A stretch of DNA of 64,000 nucleotides, from assembly GCF_010667685.1 (NCBI RefSeq), contig NZ_WHZW01000001.1, forward strand, positions 1-64,000, in the 5' to 3' direction. Positions within the stretch are counted from its first letter, which is position 1. Each line of letters begins with the position of its first letter. The position numbers were made by a program, and so were the translations under genes. A model generated the notes under the pieces. The model saw only the letters and a program-made list of their open reading frames with translations, did no database searches and was not told the origin of the DNA. The DNA is from Bifidobacterium aerophilum. Its GTDB lineage: Bacteria; Actinomycetota; Actinomycetes; Actinomycetales; Bifidobacteriaceae. Positions 26,710 through 35,196 of the stretch are shown piece by piece.

Positions 26710-27891
26710 TCAGATCGCCTTGAACGCCTGATCGAGGTCGGCGATCAGATCGTCGGCGTCCTCGATGCCGACCGACAGGCGGATCAGGTTCGCCGGCACC
26801 TCGAGCGTGGTTCCCGCCACGGATGCGTGGGTCATCGCGCCCGGGTGCTCGATGAGCGATTCGACGCCGCCGAGCGATTCGGCGAGCGTGAACACCTGCG
26901 TCGCGCCGGCGAAACGCTTGGCCGCCTCGAATCCGGCCTTGATCTGCACGGAGACCATGCCACCGAAGCCACCGTGCATCTGACGGGCCGCGATCTCATG
27001 GCCCGGGTGCGATTCGAGACCCGGGTACCACACACGTTCCACCTCGGAGTGGCCCTCCAGCCACTGCGCGACCTTGAGCGCGTTGCGGCTGTGCTGCTTG
27101 ACGCGCAGGTCAAGGGTCTTGAGACCGCGGATGTCGAGCCACGAGTCGAACGGCGAGGGCACCGCGCCGGCCGCGTTCTGCAGGAACGCCACCTTGTCGC
27201 GCGTCTCCTCGTCGTTGAGGACCACGGCGCCGCCGACCACGTCGGAATGGCCGCCGATGTACTTGGTGGTCGAGTACACGACCACGTCCGCGCCTTCGGC
27301 GAGCGGATGCTGGAGCACCGGCGAGGCGAACGTGTTGTCGACCGCGACCTTGACGCCATGCTCGTGCGCGAGCGCCGCCACGGCCTTGATGTCGGTGATG
27401 TTGAGCAGCGGGTTCGACGGGGTCTCCACCCAGATGTACGCGTACGGCTTGGTCTTGAACGCCGCGGCCACCGCGTCCAGGTCGGTGATGTCGACCACGT
27501 CGAGGCCCACGCCCCACGGCACGAACACCTTGGACAGCAGTCGGTAGGTGCCACCGTACACGTCGTTGCCGAGCAGGATGTTGTCGCCGGGCTTGATGGT
27601 CGAGCGCAGCAGCACGTCGATCGCGGCGAGGCCGGAGGAGAACGACAGCGCGTACTTCGCGCCTTCGACGGAGGCGAGCTGCGCGTCGAAGCTGTTGCGC
27701 GTCGGGTTGATGGAACGGCTGTAGTCGTAGCCGTTGCGCAGTCCGCCGACGCCGTCCTGCTTGAACGTGGAGGTGGCGTAGATCGGGGTGACGACCGCGC
27801 CGGTGGTCGGGTCGGGTTCCTGTCCGGCGTGGATGGCGCGGGTGGCGAGCTGGGAGGCTGCGAGGGCGGCGGCGTTGGTGGAGATGGTCAT
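26710..27891 (-). CDS. metB: Cystathionine gamma-synthase / gamma-lyase
   Basis: A 393-residue PLP enzyme of the Cys/Met metabolism family. The PLP lysine is K210 in YSTTKYIGGHSDVVGG; YSRSINPTRNSFD (57-69) and VDNTFASP (184-191) are family signatures. The sequence cannot separate a gamma-synthase (O-acyl-homoserine plus cysteine) from a gamma-lyase (cystathionine to cysteine). The cbs gene 131 bp upstream on the same strand favours a role in transsulfuration of homocysteine to cysteine. AGGAA precedes the start. Confidence 0.9.
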   Translation of the reverse strand: MTISTNAAALAASQLATRAIHAGQEPDPTTGAVVTPIYATSTFKQDGVGGLRNGYDYSRSINPTRNSFDAQLASVEGAKYALSFSSGLAAIDVLLRSTIKPGDNILLGNDVYGGTYRLLSKVFVPWGVGLDVVDITDLDAVAAAFKTKPYAYIWVETPSNPLLNITDIKAVAALAHEHGVKVAVDNTFASPVLQHPLAEGADVVVYSTTKYIGGHSDVVGGAVVLNDEETRDKVAFLQNAAGAVPSPFDSWLDIRGLKTLDLRVKQHSRNALKVAQWLEGHSEVERVWYPGLESHPGHEIAARQMHGGFGGMVSVQIKAGFEAAKRFAGATQVFTLAESLGGVESLIEHPGAMTHASVAGTTLEVPANLIRLSVGIEDADDLIADLDQAFKAI

Positions 27892-28022
27892 GGTCGGTTC
27901 CTTTCGAGTGTTCCTCTTGCGAGGGTAGTGTCGTGATTCTCGTTTTGTGATGGCGTGGCTATCGGCGTTGCCGATAGCGTGTTATGGGCGTGGGATCCGG
28001 CAGGCGACGGCCGTACCGGTGT

Positions 28023-29039
28023 TCACAGGTATTGCGCGGCGAGCGAGGGCCTGCGGGTCGCTTCGACGATGTCGCCGTACCCGTGGTCGCGCATCCAGTC
28101 GTCGTTGAAGATCTTTTCCAGGTAGCTGCGTCCGGAGTCCGGCATGAGCACAACGACGAGCTGGTTCTCGTCCAGGTCGCGTTCGCGCGCGTATCGTACG
28201 GCGGCGGCCACGGCCATGCCGGAGGATCCGCCGACGAGCAGGCCTTCCTCCCCGGCGAGACGTCGCGTCATCAGGAACGCGTCATGGTCGTCGATCTTGA
28301 TGATGTCGTCGGTGATGGTCCGGTCGAACGCCTTCGGGTAGAAGTCCTCGCCGACGCCTTCGATGTCGTACTGGTGCACCGCGTCCATGCTGGGCGCGGA
28401 GTAGATCGAGCCTTCCGGGTCGGCGCCGATGACCTTGACCGCGCCGTCCGAGACGTCCTTGAGGTAGCGGCCGGTGCCGGAGATCGTGCCGCCGGTGCCG
28501 ATGCCGGCCACGAAATGCGTGACCTTGTGGTCCGCGGCCTCCCAGATCTCGGGACCGGTGGTGGCGTAGTGGCTGGCGGGGCCGTTCGGATTGTCGTACT
28601 GGTTGGGGCGGAATGCGCCGGGGATGGTGTTGGCGAGCCGTTCGGCGACCTGATAGTAGGATCGCGGGTCGTCGGGGCCGGCATCGGTGGGGGTGACGAC
28701 GACTTCCGCGCCGTACGCGCGCAGGACGGCGCGCTTGGATTCACTGACTTTGTCGGGCAAGGTGAAGATGGTGCGGTAGCCGCGCTGCTGGGCGACGAGC
28801 GCGAGACCGACGCCGGTGTTGCCGGAGGTCGGTTCGACGATCACGCCGCCGGGCTTGAGTTGTCCGGATCGTTCGGCCGCGTCGATGATGCGTTCGGCGA
28901 TGCGGTCCTTGGACGAGCCGCCGGGATTGAGGTATTCGATCTTGACGGCGATGGTGGCACGGACGTCTTCGGCTACGTGGTTGAGCCTGACGAGCGGGGT
29001 GTTGCCGATGGTTTCGACGATGGAAGCGTGGATGGTCAT
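28023..29039 (-). CDS. cbs: Cystathionine beta-synthase-type PLP enzyme (no CBS-domain tail)
   Basis: The 338-residue protein makes cystathionine from homocysteine and serine or, alternatively, cysteine from an activated serine. The PLP lysine is K44 (NPGGSSKDRIAERII) and the phosphate/carboxylate loop TSGNTG is at 71-76. GADPEGSIYS and EGVGEDFYP set it closer to actinobacterial cystathionine beta-synthases than to CysK. Those usually carry C-terminal regulatory CBS domains, which are absent here. It precedes metB, so the two probably form a transsulfuration operon. The ribosome site is weak, and a C8 run lies about 58 bases upstream. Confidence 0.85.
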   Translation of the reverse strand: MTIHASIVETIGNTPLVRLNHVAEDVRATIAVKIEYLNPGGSSKDRIAERIIDAAERSGQLKPGGVIVEPTSGNTGVGLALVAQQRGYRTIFTLPDKVSESKRAVLRAYGAEVVVTPTDAGPDDPRSYYQVAERLANTIPGAFRPNQYDNPNGPASHYATTGPEIWEAADHKVTHFVAGIGTGGTISGTGRYLKDVSDGAVKVIGADPEGSIYSAPSMDAVHQYDIEGVGEDFYPKAFDRTITDDIIKIDDHDAFLMTRRLAGEEGLLVGGSSGMAVAAAVRYARERDLDENQLVVVLMPDSGRSYLEKIFNDDWMRDHGYGDIVEATRRPSLAAQYL

Positions 29040-29096
29040 TTCGTTTCTCGTTTCTTCTGCTGGCGGTGTGCTTGGAGCTTGCTATACGGATGGATG

Positions 29097-29104
29097 GGGG
29101 GGGG
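29097..29104. repeat. Homopolymer tract G8 upstream of cbs
   Basis: Eight G on the plus strand (C8 on the cbs coding strand), 58-65 bases before the cbs start. Shorter than the tract at 26451 but placed at a similar distance from its gene. Confidence 0.6.
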
Positions 29105-29192
29105 CTTGGCTCATCGGCCGACGCCGCGGTTACGAGAAACAGGAGAGATGATGCCTCCGCCATGTCACGGAAAAGTGATTTTTCTTCCCTGC

Positions 29193-29236
29193 GCCCCCCT
29201 ACCAGGGGAGCTGTCAGCAAAGCTGACCGAGGGGGT
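29193..29236. repeat. Dispersed two-hairpin repeat, copy B
   Basis: GCCCCCCTACCAGGGG, then AGCTGTCAGCAAAGCTGACC, then GAGGGGGTT. It matches copy A at 23863-23907 in order, spacing and orientation, including the flanking CTTCC just upstream. Differences fall mainly in the loops. Confidence 0.7.
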
Positions 29237-29641
29237 TACGGCCGCTCGCGATACTCATGGAACAACCATTTGAAACAACCATCAGGGCATCGCATGAAAC
29301 CATATTATGGAACCGTACGCGATCCGCCATGGACCAGCCGTGATTCAGAAGCATGAATCCTATCTCAAGTTATGCGTTGTCGACCGTTCGCCACATGCCC
29401 GATACGGGCGGCGCGGTCAGCGACAACAACAACACATGAGATACGTCATGGCTCATACGATAGCACCTCGCCAGGCATCCGCGTGTCGCGTCGTTTCGCA
29501 TACAGAGACAAGTCCATACGAGGCGCGTCCAGCCCCGCACGCCGCACCCGGGGCCGGACGCGCCGGATCCGGACGGACATGACGCGCTCCGCTATGCTGA
29601 ACGAAGGCATTTCATACGGCCACGACGACAACGAGGTGACT

Positions 29642-30256
29642 ATGACCGTTCCGCAACGCGTACTTGACATCATGCACTCCCCCGGCGTGTATTTTTGCGG
29701 CGATCCGGAAATGGACGCGGCGCAGCTCGGGCAGATGAGGATGCTTCACGAGCTCAACGGCACCCTGCCCGGCGATCCGCGACGCGGCGAGCTGTTGCGC
29801 GAGTTCTTCGCCGAGTTCGGCGAGGGCGCCTACGTGGAGCTTCCGGTGCACGCGAACTGGGGGTGCGGCACGCATTGGGGCGCCCATGCGTACGCGAATT
29901 TCAATCTCACGCTGGTGGATGACGGCGAGATCTTCATCGGCGATCACACGATGATCGGCCCGAACGTGACGCTGGTAACGACCGGCCATCCGATCCGACC
30001 CGATCTGCGCGAACGCATCGCGCAGTTCTCGGAACCGATCCATATCGGACGCAACGTGTGGATCGGCGCGAACGTGACGGTGCTTCCCGGGGTGACGATC
30101 GGCGACAATGCGGTGATCGGCGCATGCAGCCTGGTCACGCGGGACATTCCTGCCGATTCGGTCGCGTTCGGCTCCCCATGCCGTGTGGTGCGCGAGATCA
30201 ACGATCATGATCGGGAATACTATTGGCGGGATCGCCGCATTCCGGACGGCATCTGA
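29642..30256 (+). CDS. Hexapeptide-repeat sugar O-acetyltransferase (Maa/LacA type)
   Basis: A 204-residue left-handed beta-helix acetyltransferase, expected to acetylate maltose, galactosides or a related sugar with acetyl-CoA. The N-terminal helical part (residues 20-60, AAQLGQMRMLHELNGTLPGDPRRGELLREFF) is followed by THWGAHAYANFNLTLVDDGEIFIGDHTMIGPNVTLVTTGHP, whose final His is the family's catalytic residue, then WIGANVTVLPGVTIGDNAVIGACSLVTRDIP. GAGGTGAC precedes ATG 29642; upstream in-frame starts lack such a site. Confidence 0.9.
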   Translation: MTVPQRVLDIMHSPGVYFCGDPEMDAAQLGQMRMLHELNGTLPGDPRRGELLREFFAEFGEGAYVELPVHANWGCGTHWGAHAYANFNLTLVDDGEIFIGDHTMIGPNVTLVTTGHPIRPDLRERIAQFSEPIHIGRNVWIGANVTVLPGVTIGDNAVIGACSLVTRDIPADSVAFGSPCRVVREINDHDREYYWRDRRIPDGI

Positions 30257-30378
30257 TTTCCCGGGCTTTCATGCCCTACGATGAACCGGCATCGACCGAG
30301 TTATCGATACATTACGCCGGGGCGGACACGGCTCGCTCGCATCAGCCCCGATATCACACCATGACGGAGGGGAATCAC

Positions 30379-30786
30379 ATGGCCATCGCATACACCGAGG
30401 AACGCAATTTCACCAAGGATCAGGTCCAGCAACTGTTCCGATCGGTCGGCTGGGTGTCGGGCGAGTATCCCGATCAGCTGTACAAGGCGCTGATGGGATC
30501 GTCGACGGTGGTTTCGGCGTGGGACGGCGACCGTCTGGTCGGTCTGGTGCGCGCATTGGACGACGGCGCGATGCTGGCCTACATGCACTACGTGCTGGTC
30601 GACCCCGCCTATCAGGGCCATGGCATCGCCGGGCACATGGTGCGCATGATCCAGGAGAAGTACCGCGACTTCTTCTATGTCGAGGTCATGCCGGAGGAAA
30701 GCAAGAACGCATCGTTCTACGAACGCTTCGGTTTCAAGGTCATGACCGACGGCGTGGCCATGCAGACCGTCAATCCGAACTGGTGA
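30379..30786 (+). CDS. GNAT-family N-acetyltransferase
   Basis: A 135-residue acetyltransferase. The acetyl-CoA loop is YQGHGIAGHMVRMI (Q-x-x-G-x-A/G), preceded by a beta strand LAYMHYVLVDP, and the C-terminal NASFYERFGFKVM is typical. The sequence from YTEERNFTKDQVQQLFRSVGW suggests the small YitH/ElaA-like type. GGAGGGG lies 7 bases before ATG 30379; an in-frame ATG at 30361 is possible but overlaps that site. Substrate unknown. Confidence 0.85.
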   Translation: MAIAYTEERNFTKDQVQQLFRSVGWVSGEYPDQLYKALMGSSTVVSAWDGDRLVGLVRALDDGAMLAYMHYVLVDPAYQGHGIAGHMVRMIQEKYRDFFYVEVMPEESKNASFYERFGFKVMTDGVAMQTVNPNW

Positions 30787-30891
30787 GACGCAACCAGTCA
30801 CAATCAGTCGAACCGATCGGGGCCATCGGCATCCGACCTCAATCGGCCCGCCTCGCACGAATCGGCATCATCGGTGGTATTTCGCGGGCAA

Positions 30892-31344
30892 TCAGTGCCG
30901 GAAATACCACCATGCCAGTCCGATTTGCAATATCAACGCCACCAATCCGCACGTGATCACCGTCAATCCGATGACGGCCAGGATCGCGCTATCCAACGCG
31001 ATGCCGGCGAACAGCGCGACGATCGCAACCGACAGCATCGTTATCTCCAGCACCCGCAACGCCTTCGCGTTGGCTTTGGTCAGCACCGCGCGGTCACGCT
31101 CGTCCTCCGGTTTCTGTTCGCCGAAGGCAAGGGCCGCCGTCTCGGAATACGCCGCGCACAGCCACATGACGGCCATGGCGAGAAACATCACGAACGTGAT
31201 CACCTCCAATGCCCGCGACCACGCATAGCGTTCCGAACGGCCACCGCCAAAGGCCCCCAACGCCAATCCAAGCTGCAACAGCGCGGCCAAGCCCATGCAG
31301 ATCGCGCTGCGCAACGCCTTGCGACTTCGTATTCTCGGTTTCAT
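30892..31344 (-). CDS. Four-helix membrane protein of unknown function, paired with an XRE regulator
   Basis: A 150-residue protein with four hydrophobic segments (about 18-38, 50-72, 103-122 and 126-146) and a charged cytosolic loop containing EQKPEDERDRAVLTKANAKALR. I do not recognise the family by name, but small membrane proteins following a 72-residue XRE regulator recur in Gram-positive genomes, and the same arrangement with DUF2975 is at 9229-10162. ATG 31344 is 39 bp after the regulator's stop; an ATG at 31368 is in frame. Confidence 0.7.
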   Translation of the reverse strand: MKPRIRSRKALRSAICMGLAALLQLGLALGAFGGGRSERYAWSRALEVITFVMFLAMAVMWLCAAYSETAALAFGEQKPEDERDRAVLTKANAKALRVLEITMLSVAIVALFAGIALDSAILAVIGLTVITCGLVALILQIGLAWWYFRH

Positions 31345-31383
31345 TGCAATCCCTGCCTTTCCATCCATGTTCCTGTTCGATTC

Positions 31384-31602
31384 CTATTCGCCGTCCTCGA
31401 TGCGTTCGTTTTCGTCCAGCATGCACAGGTCTTCGATGCTGGTGCCGAACACCCGCGCCAGGCGGTAGGCAAGCATGAGCGAGGGGTTGTACTGTTCCTT
31501 TTCGATCGAGATGATCGTGCGGGACGACACATGCACCGCATCCGCCAACTCCTGTTGCGTCATGCCGGCTGCTTTCCGGTATTCGCGAACCTTGGTCTTC
31601 AT
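31384..31602 (-). CDS. Small XRE-family HTH regulator
   Basis: A 72-residue protein consisting of one helix-turn-helix: VREYRKAAGMTQQELADAVHVSSRTIISIEKEQYNPSLMLAYRLARVFG, followed by SIEDLCMLDE. It is of the YgzD/SinR-like short class with no ligand domain. GAGGTGAT stands just before the start. The two tandem palindromes at 31680-31710, 78 bp upstream, are likely sites for it to bind. Confidence 0.9.
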   Translation of the reverse strand: MKTKVREYRKAAGMTQQELADAVHVSSRTIISIEKEQYNPSLMLAYRLARVFGTSIEDLCMLDENERIEDGE

Positions 31603-31679
31603 CGACCCGCATCACCTCCCGTCATGCCGCCGGAGGCATTGCCCGCAACGCCGCCGGCGATCATCGTTCGATCATAAAC

Positions 31680-31710
31680 TGAAGCATGCTTCATATGAAG
31701 TTGACTTCAT
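31680..31710. promoter_or_regulatory. Tandem palindromes, candidate operator
   Basis: TGAAGCATGCTTCA (31680-31693) is a perfect 14-bp palindrome. ATGAAGTTGACTTCAT (31695-31710) is a second, with 6-bp arms. Both share TGAAG/CTTCA half-sites, spaced about 16 bp centre to centre. They lie between the XRE regulator and the divergent dehydrogenase gene, so they could control both. Confidence 0.6.
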
Positions 31711-31786
31711 GTTAGTTCCAGGCGTCGACCATATCAGCCACACGACGCGCCGAAGCCCGTTCGACGTGTCGCATTACAGTGAAGGC

Positions 31787-32818
31787 ATGAGCGAACAGCA
31801 ATCCATGCCGCAGATCATCGAAACGCAACCCGACCGCACCGATCTGCCGCTGGCGGTGATGCCGACGGTGTTCGAGGCGATGATCGAGCCGTTCAAGGCG
31901 AATTTGCCCCTGCTGCACGACATCGCACGCGTGCGCATGTATACGGATCGCACGACGGACAAGGAGACGCTGCTCGCGCGGTCCGCCGACGCGGACGCGG
32001 TGATGGTGATCGGATTCCACATTCCCGACGCGGCGCTTGACCGCTTCTGCGGCTTCGACGGCGGCGACGGCCACGTACGTTGCTTCGCATTCGGCGGCAC
32101 CGGCGTGGCGAGCTACATCAACATGGCGAAGACCCGCGAACGCGGCGTGCGCGTATGCAACATCGTGCATTACGGCGATCATGCGGTGGCCGAGCACACG
32201 TTCGCGCTGATTCTGGAACTGGCCCGCGAGACCGGCCGGCTGGACGCCGAGGTGAAGGCCGACGATTGGACCGGCGCGGAAGGCTACGCGCTGCATGGCA
32301 AAACACTGGGCCTGATCGGATTCGGCGGCATCGGCCAGACCGTGGCCCGTATCGCCAACGGGTTTGGGATGCATGTGGCCGTATGGAATTCACACGTCGA
32401 CCCGGCCGCGGCAACCGAACTCGGCGTGGAATTGATCGACGATATGGGAGATCTGATGGAACGCGCGGACATCGTGAGCCTTCACCTGCCGCTGCTGGAG
32501 TCCACGGCCGGCATCATCACGGCCCGTCAGCTCGACCGTATGCGTCCGGGCACGTTGTTCGTCAATACCGCGCGAGCTGAGATCATCGAGCCGGGCGCGC
32601 TGACCGCACGGCTGCTGCGAGGCGACGTCCAAGCCGCGTTGGACGTGTTCGACCATGAGCCGCTGCCGATGGACGATCTGTTGCGTACCGTGCCGGGTAT
32701 CGTGTTGACCCCGCATGTGGCGTGGCGCAACGACGAGGCATACGTGAGCCTCACCAGGCAGGTCGTGCAGTCGGTCGCATCGTTCTTCACCGGCGGCGAC
32801 TTCAACGTGGCGAACTGA
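31787..32818 (+). CDS. D-2-hydroxyacid dehydrogenase-family protein
   Basis: A 343-residue NAD-dependent dehydrogenase. The nucleotide loop is GLIGFGGIG (175-183). The substrate side has HYGDHAVAEHTFALILELAR, and the catalytic Arg, Glu and His are expected in FVNTARAEII, FDHEPLPMDDLL and LTPHVAWRNDEA. The usual Arg-Gly of NTARG is changed to Arg-Ala. The substrate cannot be told; lactate/phenyllactate-type and glycerate-type enzymes share these features. The ATG at 31787 follows GAAGG with short spacing. Confidence 0.82.
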   Translation: MSEQQSMPQIIETQPDRTDLPLAVMPTVFEAMIEPFKANLPLLHDIARVRMYTDRTTDKETLLARSADADAVMVIGFHIPDAALDRFCGFDGGDGHVRCFAFGGTGVASYINMAKTRERGVRVCNIVHYGDHAVAEHTFALILELARETGRLDAEVKADDWTGAEGYALHGKTLGLIGFGGIGQTVARIANGFGMHVAVWNSHVDPAAATELGVELIDDMGDLMERADIVSLHLPLLESTAGIITARQLDRMRPGTLFVNTARAEIIEPGALTARLLRGDVQAALDVFDHEPLPMDDLLRTVPGIVLTPHVAWRNDEAYVSLTRQVVQSVASFFTGGDFNVAN

Positions 32819-32824
32819 GCCCGA

Positions 32825-33772
32825 TCATCCGATCAGGCTTCGACGGAACGGTCGGATCTCGCGCCGTGCTGTCATCCGGTCCACGGCGAACGCGCACACC
32901 GTGAACACCAAGATCGAGAACACGAATGGAATCCACGCGACGTACGAGATGACCTGCCGAGTCCCCACGTAACGGATCACGCTGCCGGACAGCAGGTTCT
33001 TCACCCAGTACAGCGCCCGCGGCAACGCCTCGTCATATGTGTCGCCCGTATACCACCACGAACTAGCCACCGTATATACGGCGACCACCGCGATCAGCAG
33101 CAGCGAACCGCCCGACCAGCGCATCACGCCGCCGTTGAACGCCCATGCGATCAACGCGCCTGCCAACATGCCCAACGAGGCGACGATCAGCATCATCGAG
33201 AATATCTTCATCGACATATACAGCCAATCGAACGGCACGACGGCCGGTTCGCTGCACACCGCGCGGCTCGCCAACGTTCCGACCGGGCAATCGGTTCCCG
33301 CGAACTGGAAGCGTCCGGACCGATCTCCTTGCAGATACAGCAGCACGCCCGACGGCGAGCGCAGCAGATCGGCCTGCTGGGATTCCGTCGCGGATCGCAC
33401 CGTTCGCGTCAGTAACGCACCGGCGTACTGCACCGGCATGAGAATGAGCGTCGTCGCGGCGGCGATCGCCACGTTCGCGATCATGCCGACGTTCGCGAAC
33501 GATCGGCGCGATACGCCATGACACAGTTCGACGTCGAAGAATCCGACGAACCAGATCACGCCGACCAGGAACAGGAACGGGAACATGCGGGCTTCGGTGT
33601 CCACGGGAAATGCGGCAGATTCGGAACCCGACTCCGTGAGCTGCGCATACACGCGGTAGGCGGAGATGCTGAGCGTCGCCAAAGGAATGGCGAGCATCAC
33701 CGCATAGAGAATCGCGCAACGTTTCGCCATCGCGACAAACTGGCGGCTGAGATGCGATTGTGGTCTGATCAT
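32825..33772 (-). CDS. ABC transporter membrane protein of a GntR/ABC operon
   Basis: A 315-residue protein with about six hydrophobic segments (18-40, 73-92, 100-120, 186-215, 225-245, 285-305) and an extracellular loop with LRSPSGVLLYLQGDRSGRFQFAG. It lacks a strong family signature, but its place 3 bp after the ATPase gene makes it the probable membrane partner, as in YtrA-type operons. Substrate unknown; export or stress-related functions are known for such operons. Confidence 0.72.
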   Translation of the reverse strand: MIRPQSHLSRQFVAMAKRCAILYAVMLAIPLATLSISAYRVYAQLTESGSESAAFPVDTEARMFPFLFLVGVIWFVGFFDVELCHGVSRRSFANVGMIANVAIAAATTLILMPVQYAGALLTRTVRSATESQQADLLRSPSGVLLYLQGDRSGRFQFAGTDCPVGTLASRAVCSEPAVVPFDWLYMSMKIFSMMLIVASLGMLAGALIAWAFNGGVMRWSGGSLLLIAVVAVYTVASSWWYTGDTYDEALPRALYWVKNLLSGSVIRYVGTRQVISYVAWIPFVFSILVFTVCAFAVDRMTARREIRPFRRSLIG

Positions 33773-33775
33773 GGT

Positions 33776-34699
33776 TCACCGCTCCCCTGCGTTCGTTGTC
33801 ATTGGTGTCGGGTCGTCCGCGACATCGCCCGCAACATTGCCCGATTGCCCGGTCGCTGCGATGACGTAATCCTGCAAGCTCAGTCCGCTGGCGACGATGC
33901 CTTCGGGCAGGTCGTTCGCGTCGATCTCGCCACGGACGGTCACACTGGCCAGTCGGCCCATCCGTTCCTTCGCGACGACGCCCAGTCCGGCGTCCGCGAT
34001 GAAATCGTCCACCGTATTCTCGTCGCCCACCAGCACCGCGGCGCGGGAACCGACCGTTTCGGCGGCGAATTCGTCCACGACGCGGCCCCGGTCGAGGATG
34101 ATCGCACGTTCGACGACATGCGTGATCTCGTCAATGATGTGCGTCGAGACGACGATGGTGCGCGGTCGTTCGACGTACGATTCGATCAGGAACCGGTAGA
34201 ACAGCTGCCGATTGGCCGCGTCGAGTCCGAGCACCGGTTCGTCGAGCAGTAGCACGTCGACCGGCACGCACAGCGCGGCGACCAATTGCACGATCTGCCT
34301 CTGGCCGAGCGACAGGTTGCCGTACATCATGCCCGGCGCTATGCCGAATTCGGCGAGCATGCGCGAGCAGAATCCCCAGTCGAAGCCGCCGTAGTAGCGT
34401 TCCTCGCGGCGGAACAATGTGCTCAGGCGCACCGGCCAGAGGAACGGGCGGGTTTCGTTGGCGAGGTAGATGCGGCCCTGCGCGGTTTCGTTGTCGCGCA
34501 CGTTGGCGCCGTCGAGCATGACCATGCCGTCGCTCGGCAGCAGGCGATTGGCGATTAGCCCAAGCAGAGTGGATTTGCCGGCGCCGTTGCGGCCGAACAG
34601 TCCGTAGATGGCCGGCTGCAGGACGAGATTGACATGATCGAGCGCGGGTTTGGCGCCGTTGCCATAGGTTTTGACGAGGTTGGTGACGGTGAGGCTCAT
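33776..34699 (-). CDS. ABC transporter ATP-binding protein
   Basis: A 307-residue ATPase with Walker A GRNGAGKST (36-44), signature NLSLGQRQ, Walker B VLLLDEPVLGLD and switch STHIIDE. It has a C-terminal extension of about 80 residues after the ATPase domain (ENTVDDFIADAGLGVV ...), as in exporters of the YtrB/CcmA class. The start overlaps the GntR stop by 4 bp (ATGA), so translation is coupled. Confidence 0.92.
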   Translation of the reverse strand: MSLTVTNLVKTYGNGAKPALDHVNLVLQPAIYGLFGRNGAGKSTLLGLIANRLLPSDGMVMLDGANVRDNETAQGRIYLANETRPFLWPVRLSTLFRREERYYGGFDWGFCSRMLAEFGIAPGMMYGNLSLGQRQIVQLVAALCVPVDVLLLDEPVLGLDAANRQLFYRFLIESYVERPRTIVVSTHIIDEITHVVERAIILDRGRVVDEFAAETVGSRAAVLVGDENTVDDFIADAGLGVVAKERMGRLASVTVRGEIDANDLPEGIVASGLSLQDYVIAATGQSGNVAGDVADDPTPMTTNAGER

Positions 34700-35064
34700 G
34701 ACCGGTAGCCTTTCTTGACGATGTCGGCGAGTTCGTCGGCGGTGATGCCGAGCCGTTTGGCTTCGGCGACGAACCTCGCGACCTGTTCGGTGAGGAATTC
34801 CTCGCGTTTGGCGGCCTTCGCCCGTTCCGCCGCTCCCGGGGTGACGAACATGCCCAGTCCGCGGCGTTTTTCGAGCAGTCCTTGTTCGACGAGCAGGTTC
34901 ATGCCTTTGAGCACGGTCGCCGGGTTGATGCGGTAGGCCGAGGAGATTTCCGTGGTGCTGGGTACCTGGTCGCCTTCGCGGTAGGTGCCGGCGATGATCG
35001 CCTCGTTGAGCTGGTCGGCGACCTGTCTAAACAGCGGGACGCCGTTGGAATCGTCGAAATGCAC
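34696..35064 (-). CDS. YtrA-subfamily GntR regulator
   Basis: A 122-residue regulator made of a winged helix (6-75, VPLFRQVADQLNEAIIAGTYREGDQVPSTTEISSAYRINPATVLKGMNLL) and a short C-terminal helical tail (AERAKAAKREEFLTEQVARFVAEAKRLGI). This size and the adjacent ABC genes define the YtrA subgroup, which represses its own ABC operon. An inverted repeat at 35120-35159 fits an operator. Confidence 0.92.
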   Translation of the reverse strand: MHFDDSNGVPLFRQVADQLNEAIIAGTYREGDQVPSTTEISSAYRINPATVLKGMNLLVEQGLLEKRRGLGMFVTPGAAERAKAAKREEFLTEQVARFVAEAKRLGITADELADIVKKGYRS

Positions 35065-35119
35065 GGGTTGCGGTCACCTCCTTGATCCCCTCGGCCGTGC
35101 CACGCATACGACACAACCT

Positions 35120-35159
35120 CATTGGTTCATTACTTATGTAACTAACCATATAACCAATG
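35120..35159. promoter_or_regulatory. Inverted repeat upstream of the YtrA-type gene, candidate operator
   Basis: CATTGGTT (35120-35127) and AACCAATG (35152-35159) form an 8-bp inverted repeat that encloses a second one (TTAC at 35130-35133 with GTAA at 35138-35141) and ACTAACCAT. Paired TGGTT/AACCA half-sites are usual for YtrA-type repressors. The region is AT-rich and immediately precedes the operon. Confidence 0.55.
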
Positions 35160-35196
35160 GGATGGAACGTCAATAACGCACCGTGATCGTGTCGCG

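Larger units (their letters stand above)
29040..29641. other. 602-bp intergenic region between cbs and the acetyltransferase gene
   Basis: The region between two divergent genes contains a G8 run (29097-29104) in the cbs leader and copy B of the two-hairpin repeat (29193-29236). From about 29240 to 29641 I see no gene, terminator or clear operator; the frame of the next gene is open back to 29372 but without a supported start. Confidence 0.55.

Noticed and set aside
27892-28022. Possible SAM or cobalamin riboswitch upstream of metB
   Set aside because: The 131-bp gap shows no recognisable riboswitch core or long stem set.
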